Assembly: GCA_036768485.1 (NCBI GenBank)
Contig: JAVLUZ010000623.1
Location: forward strand, 30,556-94,555
Source of the DNA: Mermis nigrescens
Lineage: Eukaryota > Nematoda > Enoplea > Mermithida > Mermithidae
DNA: 64,000 nucleotides
Direction: 5' to 3'
How positions within the stretch are numbered: position 1 is the first letter of the stretch; the number at the start of each line of letters is the position of its first letter. The notes below the pieces were generated by a model. That model was not told the DNA's origin. It was given only the letters and a program-made list of their open reading frames with translations, and ran no database searches. Shown in pieces: positions 11,877 through 23,467 of the stretch. The position numbers and the translations under genes are program-made.

Positions 11877-13627
11877 GATTTTCTGAAGGGGGACGTAACC
11901 CAATTTTTCCAACAACAGTCAAAAATTCGCCATTCACGAGGGAAATAGCGTGTTTTCGGCGTTCAACATTGTCTACTTTTAATTTCAATCACTTTTTGAT
12001 GCAATATTTCTCGAAAAATTTAGAAATGTCAGACAATTTTGTGCGAAAAATGTGAGAAAATTCGCTGAAGGATGTTTAGAAGCTTGATCTACGTCGTTTT
12101 TTTGTGTTTTGACGTAAAAGGTCAAAATATTTAAGTTATGCGTGAAAACAGAATAAATATATGCTGAAATAGCTGTTCTGCTCTTTAAATTGTTTCAAAA
12201 CGTATTTCATCAGCAAAAAATGACTTCCAGATCGCCGAGAAAGTAAATAAAGGTCAAATAGTGATTACCCGGCGCGAAGCGTCGAAAAATTTAAGGATCG
12301 CTGACGGCCAAAAATCAATGCAAATTATACATCATTCGTTATCTCGCTAACTATTTTGGGCCAACGGGGGGGGGGGAGGTAGGCGGCGGCTGCTTGCTCC
12401 CCCTCATGGCCTCCCCTTAAATCCGCCCTTTCATCCTTTATGTTGCATGTTGTCTAAACTTTCACCCGATCATATCCTTAAATGAAACAACTGAAACTGA
12501 AAATCAATTTCCTGGTCAGCACGAATCGGCTTGTAAGTATCAGACGAGCGCGTGGGGGTTCAGAAGGGTCCAGAGACCAGACATGCACATCGAGGTCAAG
12601 GGGTCCAGAGATCCCCAGAATTGAAAATAAAAGAATTTTCTCGTGAATATGAAGGTCGAAAATGGATAAAAATTCAATATTTTCTCCAAAAGTGCTTGGA
12701 ATTGACAAAAACTGATGAATAATGTACACAGCTTTGACTATTTTAGCATTTACACCAGTTTCTGCAGTCATTTCGGCCCAAGAAGTGCCCACTTACTGAC
12801 CCCATCATGCCGGCCGACCAAACCAAGCGGTCATGTTGTGCATCTATGGCCTCTGGAGCCCAAAAAAAGTGAGAAATCTGGGGGAAATGAGACAAAATAT
12901 TGGGTAAAAAACGGATAAAAATCAAAAATTTTCTGAGAAGTGCTTGAAATTGACCAGAAAATTGTGGGTCGCGCCCTACGCTAATTAGTATTTATACCAG
13001 TCTTTAGCGCCATGTTGGCCTAAAAAGTCCATGACTCGTCCACAGACCGACTGACCCCCACACCGGCCATGACGTGCATCTATGATAACTAATGTTATAA
13101 GAGCGCATAAGGGCAGCACCAGGTGAATTTGTGAAAATAGCAACCGATCCTAACGTGTGTGTACGTGTTTTTTGTCTATTAATTATTCCAAGAGTGGAAT
13201 TTCAACTTGCTCGATCCTTACTCGTGAATCCAAAAGAGAAATCAAGATTTTCGATTATCTATCTCTTGCTTTGTTCTGTACAGTAACGGTTTCTTGTGGC
13301 TAAACGATTGCCTATATTACGAATTTGAAGTCAGTAAACCTAAAAGTCGTTGTACCGTAAAAATTCGTTCCTATGCATATTTCCTTTTACTAGTAGCAAT
13401 CGGTTTTATCCCCGGTCGTACTTTCAGCCACAATTTTCGGCCCTAATACAGGCATTTTTTGCGCGTCACTCTGATATTCGACCTGTAAGCTTTTGAAATA
13501 ATTTGAAAATAAGAACCTGGGCGCTACTCTTATCGGAAAATACAAATGGTGAATGAAGCAATCCTAATTTTTCTCGTCGACCGTATGTAACGTACTAATG
13601 CGATTAAGTGCAGCACAAAGAAAAATT
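11877..13627. other. Non-coding sequence with repeat relics
   Basis: Contains a degenerate repeat beginning GTGGCAGATCTAGGATTTTCTGAAGG (about 11,864-12,440), with a counterpart at 14,872-15,420 that begins GTGGCGGATCTAGGATTTTT. Both end in a run of G or C and 'CCTC/CCCT' blocks. A pair of related AT-rich blocks follows at 12,480-13,080. No gene is recognised. Confidence 0.45.
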
Positions 13628-13841
13628 GGATCTAGTATACAATTTACCCACCAATCGTTTTTTAGCCGATTCAAATAAGCTACAGTGACCAAACTTTACA
13701 CAAAACTTATCAAACGCGTTCTTGACTCGCATCAATAAAAATAGTGCTGGTCACTGTAGTTTATTTGAATCTACAGTGTTGGTCACTGTAGCTTATTTGA
13801 ATCGGCTAAAAAGGGTGGCGGGTAAATTGTATACTAGATCC
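13628..13841. mobile_element. 214-bp inverted-repeat MITE, copy A
   Basis: Starts GGATCTAGTATACAATTTACC and ends with its complement, inside a perfect 8-bp target duplication GAAAAATT (13,620-13,627 and 13,842-13,849). The arms are about 60 nt and the core holds a second inverted motif around CACTGTAG. It has the same terminal sequence and exactly the same length as copy B at 15,581-15,794. Confidence 0.9.
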
Positions 13842-14425
13842 GAAAAATTAATATCAGTGAGGTTATATTTGATCGTAATAAAAACAAATTCATTAAAACA
13901 TTTAAGGGAGACCAAAAAGGCTTGAGCAGAAAAGGCCGGTGCCGAAAAAGCCATCCTTCCTCATTATATTGATATAAAAGCCGCACCGAAGTATATTGAT
14001 TTAAAAGCCGCACCAAATTATATTGATGTCAATGCCGCTCCAAATTATATTAATATCGTCGACCTAGGCGCGTTGAGGCGCCAAAAAGAAGCTAAAGAGA
14101 AAAAAGTGCGTTGAGTCATTCCTATATTCTTTTAGGTGAGCCAAAAAACGAATCGCCTATCGGATTTTGTATTTTTCTGGGCCCGGTTTCCGAATTAAGG
14201 GGCTAACTAACCCCGGGGTTAATTAGGTCAAGGGTTAAGTTAACCCCGGGGATGACCTTATCCACGGTTTCCGAATGAAATTAAGGCCAGACTTAACTAA
14301 CTCCTCAATGATTAAATTGACCCTCAGAGGTTAAACACTAATGCATTCAATGCACATATTCGTACGTATGCATTGCATTTGCAGTCAGGGCATAGCCGGT
14401 TGATTTTTTTCGCATTGCGCACAAC

Positions 14426-14697
14426 CATAGGTGGGCAGCACCGAAATTCTGGGGGGCTGAAAAAAATTTTCAAAGGTAAAAAAATGATCTTAAAGTTGTC
14501 GCCATCCTAAAAGTGGTCGTATGACGAAAAAACACCATTTTTCAACGTTTCTCATCGAGCACTACCCAATGGCATCAAAAATCGCTAAAAAGCAATAAAA
14601 AATTTCAAAATTTGAATTCTGGGGGTATTTCGATTTCTGAGGGCATTAACTTTCTCTGGGGGGTGCATACCCCCTAAACCCCCCACGCCCATGTGTG
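14426..14697 (+). mobile_element. MITE, CATAGGTGGGC family, copy 4
   Basis: A 272-bp copy starting CATAGGTGGGCAGCACC and ending CCCACGCCCATGTGTG. Flanking octamers CGCACAAC (14,418-14,425) and CACACAAC (14,698-14,705) differ by one base and are the target duplication. Confidence 0.88.
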
Positions 14698-15580
14698 CAC
14701 ACAACTAATCGATATTTCAAGAAATCTGAATAATTCTAAGCATGAGCAAGCTCACTTACCATCAATCACTATTGGAATGTACTAGTAATTGCGGTCGACA
14801 AGCATCGGGTTGTCAAATGTGACGGATATAATGAGTTTGACCTACTAATGTACTAAATATCATTTAGTCAGTGGCGGATCTAGGATTTTTTATAAGGAGG
14901 AGGGAGCGGTCGTTACCCCAACTTTTTCAAAACAGTCAAAAATAAGTTTTGAACCCGCTACTACCTGCAGAATAACGTTTTCAAGCCGTTTTATATAGTC
15001 TATTTTCAGTCAAAATAATTTCTGGTGTAGAACTCTCGCAAAAATTCAATTTCAAACAATTTTGTGCAAAAAAGTGCTTAAATTTCTTTAACTTTAGCTA
15101 AAATTCAAGGCGAAGCCCCGGAAAATTTGTGAAATTTCGACAGAAAGACGTTTTTATACTTGAATAATTCGTTACTTCCTGTTCTTGGGCATAAGGATTT
15201 AGTGCGTAAAGCAAAAAATTTGTTAAGACTTATGCAAAAAAATAGAAAATCACAAAAATATGGCTTCCAGATCCAGAAAGTGATTAAGTGTAATGAATAG
15301 GTCTTAAATTTGAGAAATTGGTGATATCGATGACCGAAAATTTTTGCAAAGTACATGTCCATTCTTCATCTCGCCAACTATTATTAACCAATGGGGCAGC
15401 CGCGCTGCCCCCTAGCTCCCTATTAACCACCTTTGCATATATCCTAAGAATGGAATCATCAAACTCGAATTAGAACATGTATGATTAAATGATAGGTAGT
15501 CAGGCTCATAATTTATATAACCAATTTGGAACTTGACGATCGACGATTTCCTGATATGGGCAGAGTGTTATCAAAACATC

Positions 15581-15794
15581 GGATCTAGTATACAATTTAC
15601 CCACCAACGTTTTTTGTGTAGTGTGTAATATGTAATGTGTTATGTGTAATAGGTATTGCGTAATGTGTCATATGTAGTGTGTAATGTGTAATGTGCAAAG
15701 CGTTCAAATTACACATTATACATTACACATGACACATTACAATACATTATGGATCGGCTAAAAAACGTTGGTGGGTAAATTGTATACTAGATCC
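15581..15794. mobile_element. 214-bp inverted-repeat MITE, copy B
   Basis: Same inverted ends as copy A, with a perfect 8-bp target duplication AAAACATC (15,573-15,580 and 15,795-15,802). The core differs entirely from that of copy A: it is built from variants of GTGTAATGTGTAAT followed by their inverted complements. Confidence 0.9.
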
Positions 15795-16120
15795 AAAACA
15801 TCAACAATTCTGGAATCTGCATTTCGTTATACATCAAACATGTTACTAATTGAATTCACTTTTTCTCACAATAGCACAACATTCAAAGCTATTCAGACTT
15901 CTTATACCCGTACATACCGAAGCGTGAGAAACCAATACAGTTTGCAGAAATTATCCTGAACGGTAGTGATCGACCGAGCGGCCAAAATGGCCGAAATGGA
16001 GATCCGGCCGAAGCCGGATTGAACCATGTTGCTCCGGCCGGAGGCCGAGGCCGGAGCCGGAGAAATATAATTTTATACGTGTGGATAGATAGGACATCTT
16101 TGTGACCAAGACCTAGACTA

Positions 16121-16660
16121 CAGTGTTCGTCATGAAAGATGATGCACTATCGTCCTCAGAATTATAATAGATGATGCATTGTGAGCGCCGCGCTTTGTCT
16201 ATCATGCACTATCATCTCTTTTTTATTATTATGCGCTATTAATCTGTATCATTCCGTTAATCTGGTGATGCGAACGGCGCAATTTTGCTATTAATAGCGC
16301 CAACAAGAAGGAAGCACGCACGTGAATGTCATTCTATATTTGAAGGAAGCTGCTCTGTATTGCGTAACTTTCTGCAAAATTCTTCGCTTGTCTGTCGCTG
16401 CTGGCAAAAATATTGATTTTAATGTCGGCTTGCCTAATTATAGAACAACATTCACGTGCGCGCTTCTTTCTTGTTGGTGCTATTAATAGCAAAATTGCGC
16501 CATCTAAAATTCAGATCAAAGGAATGATACAGATTAATATGTGAGCGTATAATAATAAAAAAGAGATGATAGCGCATGATAGACGAAATGCAGCGCTGCG
16601 ACGCATCATCTATTTTAATTCTGAGGGATGATAGTGCATCATCTTTCATGACGATCACTG
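16121..16660. mobile_element. Foldback MITE, CAGTG ends, TA duplication
   Basis: A 540-bp element whose two arms (about 16,121-16,340 and 16,440-16,660) are inverted copies over about 220 nt with few mismatches, leaving a loop of about 100 nt. It starts CAGTGTTCGTCATG, ends with the near complement and is flanked by TA on both sides (16,119-16,120 and 16,661-16,662), as expected for a Tc1/mariner-mobilised element. Confidence 0.85.
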
Positions 16661-16747
16661 TATAGTTCACATGCATCTTAACTGCATATCAGCTAGTGGG
16701 GTTATAATGAAATACAGAAGCGGACTTGGTGGGATCTATGGGGAGGC

Positions 16748-17182
16748 CATAGATGGGCAATGTCAAGTACACTGGCGCCACTGGTGTGGCGCCAGAAGGC
16801 ACTTTGGTATCTTCAGAACCCCAGCTGGGGGTGCCAGAAAAAACAGTTTTTGATTGGGGGTAGAATTTTTTACCTAAAAATAAAAAAGTGAGAAAATGAT
16901 ACAACCAACCAGCCAACCAACCAACTAACCGGCCAACCAACCAGCCAACTAGCTAACCAAACAACCAACCAACTGGCCAAACAACCAACCAACTAGCCAA
17001 TTAATCAACCAAGTAACCAACCAACCAACCGGCTAACCAACCAGCCACCTAGCCAACCAAACAACCAACCAATGACCTACCCAACCAAACAACTAACTAT
17101 CTACAAACAAACAACCAACCAACCTCAAGAAAAGGGACCTCACCTGCACCTTCAGAACCAAAATCCATTGCTCTCAGGTATG
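16748..17182 (+). mobile_element. hAT-like element carrying a CCAAC minisatellite, copy 1
   Basis: Starts CATAGATGGGCAATG and ends with the complement of CATACCTGAGAGCAATGG. It is flanked by GGGGAGGC and GGGGCGGC, a one-mismatch 8-bp duplication. The interior includes GGCGCCAGAAGGCACTT and then about 220 bp of variants of CCAACCAACCAGCCAA (16,893-17,120). A second copy is at 30,665-31,104. Confidence 0.8.
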
Positions 17183-17582
17183 GGGGCGGCTGCCCCACAT
17201 TGACCAAAAATATTTGGCGAGATAAAGAATGCAGGGGCGGATTTGAGGAGAGGGCGCGGGGGGGGGGGTGACCGCCCCTCAGCTTGGCCAAAAATATTTG
17301 ATGAGATAAAGAATATATATGCAATTTGCAATGATTTTGGACGTCATGGACCATAATTTCTCAAAATTTCCTAAGCGCTATGCGTCGGATGATATGTACC
17401 TATTAATGAGATTTATTTACTTTTCTTATGACCTGGAAGCCATTATCTGTTCATGAAGGTTTCAAAACAATTTTTACAGCAGAAACGGCTATTTTTGCAT
17501 AGTTTTCTTCTATTTTCGATTAAAAATTTCGATGTTTTGCATCAAATGCTATAAATACAAGAAATCTAGCAGTAATTCATGC

Positions 17583-18000
17583 TTCTAGACACGGATTTTT
17601 TTCGTATTCGGCAAAAATTTTCCCGATGTACAAAGATTTTTTAGACCGTCTTTGTACATGTACAAAGATTTTTGGGAAAAAAACATTCGGCGCTTCGCGC
17701 CGAAATGAGTGATTTTGCGTTCTATATATCTTTATAATGGCAGAAATTGCATTTCAAAAAGGAAAATGTCAAATTTTTTCGGCGCTTCGCGCCATTTTAC
17801 GATTCTTAGTGATTTTTGCCCTAAGAGACCTAAGAAATTACCTGAAACACAATTAATCGCTGAAATTGAACAACTCTGTTTTTACCACACTAAAGTATCT
17901 TCTCTACTATATAATAGTACCTAAAAATTCTGTGTGTGCAAAATGTACAAAGACTTTTGGGGACGATCTTTTGTATTACGTACAAACGGAACTTGCATTA
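17583..18000 (+). repeat. GTACAAAG repeat, partial copy
   Basis: Partial copy of an abundant repeat recognised by GTACATGTACAAAGATTTTT, by TTCTATATATCTTTATAATGG and by the hairpin GGCGCTTCGCGCC. A further fragment lies at 18,440-18,500. No coding capacity is visible. Confidence 0.7.
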
Positions 18001-19039
18001 AAAAACACTGACTGCTTCTAGACGTCTATCCGCCTTGATTTCAATAGTTTTTCCAGCTTCGCGCCAGATTTTTATAGAGTCAAAGAAACTTAATGATTTT
18101 CTCGCACAAAATTGTCGAAAGTTTCAAAATTTTTAGAAAAAAATATTGCATTAAAAGTGATTTTTTGTAAAAGTACACAATGTAGAACACCGAAAAGACG
18201 CTAGGCTTCCGCGCGTTATGCAAATTTTTCTACCTATTTTGACTGTTTTAGGAAAAGTTGATACCGCCCCCTTTAGGAAAATCCTAAAGAATGGATATGC
18301 AATTTGCAATGATTTCTGGCAGTCAGTGACCATAATTCCTCAAATTTTTCGGCGCTACGCGCCGGATGATACCTATTAATGACATTTACTTACTTTTTTG
18401 GCGACCTAGAAGCACGGTTTCTTTATGTTTGACAAAGATTTTTCTTGATGTACAGAGACTTCGGGGCCGTCTTTGTACATGTACAAAGATTTTTGGAAAG
18501 ATATAAACTGCTGAAAAGGTCTGAAATTCGCATCAAGCAATAAATCATGTTTCTTGACATCATCTGCTTTTAATTTCACAGATTTTCCGGCGCTTCGCGT
18601 CAGGTTTTTTTGTTGAAGTCAGAACTATACAATGTAAAACACTGAAAACGCTATGTCGCGCTTTGAGGGCAAATTTTCGACCTATTTTTGGCTGTTTTTG
18701 GAAAAGTAGGGATACCGCCCCCCTTAGAAAATTCTAGATCCGGCAACTGGTTAAATAGACTACATTCAACAAAATTTTATTCAATGCTTTTATTAAGAAA
18801 AAGCTGTCGTCTCCTTAGCCTGCCCTAAATAAAGCGTCAATAAGTATATGGTCTCTGGTGAGAAAGGACCAACTTTGAAGTTTGAAGATTCTCATGTGCC
18901 GTTTGCTCAAAAGGTGTTGGAAATAATTCCGTCCTTTGTACCATGTGCAAGCGATGGTGCCACAAAATGCTCTAGGATACGTGTTTGAACGCAGTAAAAG
19001 ACAACCAAATGTACAGCATGCACAACTGACGTAGTTTCA

Positions 19040-19617
19040 GAAATTGTAGAGCCAAACATGCTACAAATCGATGAAATGACGGTAGAAAGGTCAATACTTC
19101 ACATACCTAGGCGACACAGTACAAGCCAATGGTGGTGCTGAAGCGAGCGTTAGATGCAGAATCCAGGCCACATGGAATAAATGGAGGAGTCGCATGGTCT
19201 ACTGATGCAAAAGAGTATACCATTACCAAACCCGCAGTCAACTGTACCAGCGCTGTGTTCGCCCAGTCCTGCTGTATGGATCAGAAACATGGGCAATGAC
19301 AAATAGCATAGAAAACGCTTTAAACAGAACTGAATGAAATTGCTTCGTTGGATGCTTGGTTTGCGCCTGGCCGACAAAATTAGCAACGAAGAAATTCTTA
19401 GAAGACTTACAATGAACAATATCCAGAATACACTGCGGACTTGCAGATTGCGCTGGCTAGGACATGTCGAAAGAAGCCAGGACAGTAGCAATGTCATATC
19501 AGCCAAAAACCCAGGCGCCTGGAAAACTGCCAAGAGGCCGGCCGACAACGTGATGAAGACAATTAAAAAGGACTGGCTGCCAAAAATCTACGTATGGAAG
19601 ACACTCATGATCGGGTG
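19040..19617 (+). pseudogene. LINE reverse transcriptase C-terminus (RTE-like), fragment
   Basis: The plus-strand sequence encodes the conserved tail of an RTE-like non-LTR reverse transcriptase: YLGDTVQANGG, then a block ending in VLLYGSETWAMT, then LLRWMLGLRLADKISNEEI and RLRWLGHVERS in successive frames. The frame is interrupted near 19,200 and again near 19,330, so this is a dead 5'-truncated copy. The stretch after 19,620, ending in GAGTGAGTGGAGGAGTGAGG, may be its 3' tail. It lies within the 15,964-20,193 element. Clade assignment is by general motif only. Confidence 0.7.
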
Positions 19618-20300
19618 AAATGGCGACATAGCATCAAACGTCCAACCCCAATTGGGAAAAACGACGTAAAACGGGATGAGTGAGTGGAGGAGTGAGGCAA
19701 TATTTGATGTTAAAGCATGATTGTATGTATCCGTATATGCATAGGTACTTTACATACTTCATATTATGTTCAGTGAACCGCGAATTTGACGTACAGAATG
19801 GACAGCAACATTATCTGAAATCAGTATAGCATGTGCAGTGCAGGCCAGACTGCATCTTCTGCTACCCTATGACTTCCAGTGTTAACAGGAATTAACTGCA
19901 GCGATTTTCACAATTTTTGTTTCATTTTCATTTTCTTTTTTTCCTAAAAATAAATATTTTATGATTGTGATGGTGATAGACACTTTATTTGGTGGTATTT
20001 CCTTTTTCTGCTATCATATTGTGGTCTGACTAACTTTGATAAGCATTATGTCAGCAATTAGTACGTTCGGTCACTATGCAAAAAACGAAAATTTCCGCCT
20101 CCGGCCGATTTTTGGATGTCCTCGGCCGGAGCACCGAGGGAAAAAATGGCCGATTTTGCCAGAGGCCGGAGTCGTATCTCCAGTCGATCACTACTGAACG
20201 GCATTAGGATTTACTTTTAAAAGAGAAAATAAAGAAAGTATACCCTGCAATTTAACCCTTTCATTCCGAAACCTAAGATATACTGATATGAAATGTATAT

Positions 20301-21612
20301 TATAACGGATGTATCAAGAGTAGTTAAACGGATTAGGCCATATATAAATCCTAATTGATGTCGATTAATTACTTTATTTTTGTTTGTTTGTTAAGGCATA
20401 TCTTAAATATTTTCTAATTATATTGAATGCAGGAAGTCGTTTATCTTTGAAAGAAAAAATCAAATGTGTGCGACTGTATTCAATTTATGGAAGTGCTCAT
20501 CAGGTTGTTCGGAAATGGCCGAAAGATTTCAGCGCACAACCGCCGGCTGTTAGAACAATTATCAACGTGAACACACGTTTTGATCAGACTGGAAGTGTTG
20601 CTGACCTTCCTCGCAGTGGAGGCCTCAGATCGTCGAGGTCTGAAGAAAACGTTGAATCTGTTCTGGAGGAGTTCCATAAGGAACCGGGTACCTCGATTCG
20701 AAAAGCAACAGCTCATTTGAATGTGGATAAAATGGCGATTCAGCGGATTCTTCAGGAACATGGCTTGAAGGCCTATCATCCATCTCTGGTTCATGGCTTA
20801 CTTGAAGATGATTACGATCGGCGCTTGGAATTTTGTGAAACATGGCTGAAAAAATTGGATGAAAATCGGGGATTGGAAGATCTTGTTTTATGGTCGGATG
20901 AGTCGATTTTTCACTTAGACGGTCATGTTAATCGCCACGACTGTATCTATTGGGCACAAAAGAATCCGCACATGCAAATAGAACTTGGCTTAAAATCCCC
21001 ACGGGTCTGCGTTTGGGCTGGATTATGGTCGCAGGAATCGTTGGCCCTTATTTTTTGATGATACTGTTACACAAGAAAGCTATTTAACAATGCTGAATGA
21101 TTGGCTTTGGCCAGATTTACAGGATTGCAATGACGCAAATTCTATGTGGTTTATGCATGATGGCGCACCAGCCTACTATGCTCTTCCACTTCGTCAATGG
21201 TTAGATGCGAAGTTTCCAAGCCGTTGGCTGGGTCGTCGAGGACCTGTTGAGTGGCCCCCGCGTTCTTGTGATCTTACTCCACCCGATTTTTTCCTTTGGG
21301 GCGTTTTGAAAGAAAAGGTATTCGCTCGAGACGCAGGCAATCTTGATGAGTTGCGCCAGTTCATCACAGACGGATTTGCTGAGATAACGCCAGAGTTGTG
21401 CGCAAAAGTTTGCAGATCAGTCCGTCATAGACTATGGAAATGTACAGAGCTTAATGGCGCTCAAGTACTGTAAAGCTGCGATCCATTTATCCTCCATTTT
21501 TTAGTTTGGTTGTTAATCTACATTGTCCAGTATAAATTTCGATTGGAAATAAATTTTATCTTTTCAGGGAGATGAACATATCCGTTTATTTACTCTTGAT
21601 ACACCCGTTATA
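20301..21612 (+). mobile_element. Mariner-like element (rosa-like, DD41D)
   Basis: A 1.3-kb element with inverted ends TATAACGGATGTATCAAGAG and the complement of TATAACGGGTGTATCAAGAG, inserted at TA. It carries one transposase gene with a single frameshift. The length and the TA target fit the Tc1/mariner superfamily. It abuts the truncated GTACAAAG/hAT copy on its right. Confidence 0.88.
20420..21473 (+). pseudogene. Mariner-like transposase, one frameshift
   Basis: The first part (to the stop at 21,056-21,058) carries a paired helix-turn-helix region (LKEKIKCVRLYSIYGSAHQV and GTSIRKATAHL) and the first catalytic Asp in VLWSDESIF. A one-base shift near 21,035 moves the frame. The second part (to 21,473) carries the second Asp in MHDGAP and the third in LTPPDFFLWG. 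I count 41 residues between the second and third Asp, which is the DD41D spacing of the rosa-type mariners. No ATG lies near the expected start, so the N-terminus is also degraded or begins elsewhere. Product would be a cut-and-paste transposase acting on the element's own ends. Confidence 0.85.
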
Positions 21613-21639
21613 AGACACAATTACTTCATTTCGGCGCGA

Positions 21640-22760
21640 AGCGCCGAAAATTTTTCGCGAATTTCAGACCTTTTTTGCAATTTTTGTCTTCCCAAAAATC
21701 TTTGTACATGTACAAAGACGGTTCCGAAAAGTCTTTATACATCGGTAAAAATCTTTGCCGAGTACAAAAACAAACAACACTGGGTAACATGATCAAAAAT
21801 CATAAATAAAAAATGAATAATACTGTTCAAAAGAAGGTTAAGCTAGCTTTGATCCTATTGGCTCATGATAAATGGATTTGCAAGATGTACATAGCTAATT
21901 AAAACGTTTTTTTGAAAGTTCATGAAGTGAAACTATGATGACTTAACAACTTTGTTTTTTCCAGACAATGAAATAAATTAAAGGCTACATCTGCATATTG
22001 TAGCTGGTTTAATGCTGCTCTACTAAATCAATTCTTATCATGAAAGTTTCTTTCAATTTTTCAATACTTGTAGTATAAGCTATTTCGAATCTCATCATGT
22101 CAAAACTCAGCCTTCGAGCGTCACTCTGCCATGCAAATAACAATATACAAAATATTTTCGCTCCGAAATCCGCGCTTCTATGTTTATTTCTCGAAAACAG
22201 TTAACCTCAATAGAAAATACGTGACGCGCAATACCGCATGAATAAAAGAAAATACAAAAATATATTAGATTTAAATGGTAATTGCGACAGCCTAGGTCCG
22301 CCGGCTCGACGCCATCCACGTTATAATAATTAAGCACTACCGTTGTATGCCATAAACCACATCGCTACGTCTAATTTGAATAAAATTCAGGAAAAAACAT
22401 TCATCGGTCCGGTTTGTTAAACTTCCTTCACTCACTGCTATATAAACCCTCGCACAAGCATATTTCAATTTTTCCAACCAGCAATTTTTGGGATTAAATA
22501 CTTATTTCTCAGTATACTCAGAATACAGTTTGACTCGGTTCCTAAAAATTCATAATTTTCGGTTCCGGGTCCGGATCTTTACTTTTGAAAATTTTGAGTC
22601 CTGGTCCGGATCTTTACTTTTGAAAATTTTGGGTCCGGTTCCGGATCCGGATCTTTACTTCCGAAAATTTGGTCCGGATCCGGGTCCGGATCCAGAAAAA
22701 TCGTCGGATAGTGCCGGGTCCGGGTCCGGATACTTGGACTCGGTCCATCCCTATTGTTAA
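21640..22760 (-). mobile_element. Truncated hAT-like copy holding the Polinton empty site
   Basis: On the complement, this is a copy of the element at 42,995-59,202: a TAGGGATGGACCGAGTCC end and GGATCCGG subterminal repeats (22,560-22,745), then sequence matching 57,155-57,900, then the beginning of a GTACAAAG repeat (21,640-21,790). The match runs straight through the point where the Polinton sits in the other copy (about 22,495-22,500). The far end is missing next to the mariner element. Confidence 0.85.
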
Positions 22761-22766
22761 TGCATT

Positions 22767-22936
22767 TATAGTCCGTTTCACACAAGTTTGGGCATAAATT
22801 TTAAAAACTATGACCGACAATAAGCCGACAGATTGCGATTTTAGCATTGATTTGATATATAAATATCGTAATCCGTCGGCTAAGTTTCGGAAAAATTCTT
22901 AAATTTTATGCCCAAACTTATGTGAAACAGACTATA
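22767..22936. mobile_element. 170-bp palindromic MITE, TATAGTCYGTTTCACA ends
   Basis: Inverted ends TATAGTCCGTTTCACACAAG and the complement of TATAGTCTGTTTCACATAAG, with about 35 nt of arm on each side. Same family as 11,101-11,200. Confidence 0.75.
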
Positions 22937-23209
22937 GTTTAACGCTAAAAATTTATTTTGCTTCCAGCGCGTTGCAAAAAAGGAATTTTTTCGAAATATT
23001 CTTCATAACGTCAGGATTACGGATTTGACTATAAGTTTTCTTTATTCATTAGTTGCGTAAAATTTTACCCATTTATATAAAATGCAAAGTTATAGGTTCC
23101 TGAAAATATTACTTTGATTCTCCTCAATATGATTCAGATAACAGTCAATTACCTTATCTGCCCCCCAATGCAAGAAATGATAACGCTCAGTTGAGAAACG
23201 CATATCAGT

Positions 23210-23467
23210 CATACGTGGGCAGCAAAAAATTCTGGGGGATGCAAAATTTTTTGAAGGTCAAAAAATGGCCTTAAAAATGGTGGTATGGCGATAAAAACAC
23301 CATTTTTCGACGTTTCTCATCAAGCACTATCTATTGGCATCAAAAAATTGCGAAAAAAACGAAAAAAATTTTTAAAAATTGAATTCTGGGGGGTATTTTG
23401 ATTTCTGGGGGGGGGTATTTTGGTTTCTGGGGGGTGCATACCCCCAAAACCCCCACGCCCAGATGTG
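23210..23467 (+). mobile_element. MITE, CATAGGTGGGC family, copy 5
   Basis: A 258-bp copy starting CATACGTGGGCAGC, with a perfect 8-bp target duplication ATATCAGT at 23,202-23,209 and 23,468-23,475. It was inserted into the Penelope-like relic that begins immediately to its right. Confidence 0.92.

Larger units (their letters stand above)
15964..20193. mobile_element. hAT-like element with GGCCGGAG subterminal repeats
   Basis: Ends are TAGTGATCGACC on the left and the complement of TAGTGATCGAC on the right, inside a perfect 8-bp duplication CTGAACGG (15,956-15,963 and 20,194-20,201). GC-rich tandem blocks of GGCCGGAG type lie just inside both ends (15,985-16,065 and 20,095-20,180). The 4.2-kb interior has been invaded by a hairpin MITE, a CCAAC element, GTACAAAG repeats and a LINE fragment. 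No transposase of its own is recognised. Confidence 0.85.

Noticed and set aside
18840..19040. Possible upstream exon joined to the LINE fragment
   Set aside because: The sequence only continues the decayed reverse-transcriptase region with stops in every frame; there is no sign of a host exon.
22107..22337. A 76-codon minus-strand frame with a possible membrane segment
   Set aside because: It lies in the non-coding interior of the hAT-like element. The homologous copy at 57,300-57,560 carries indels that break the frame.
22488..22847. Frames rich in DPDPDPD or GPGPGP on both strands
   Set aside because: These translate the GGATCCGG subterminal repeat of the hAT-like element in several frames at once.
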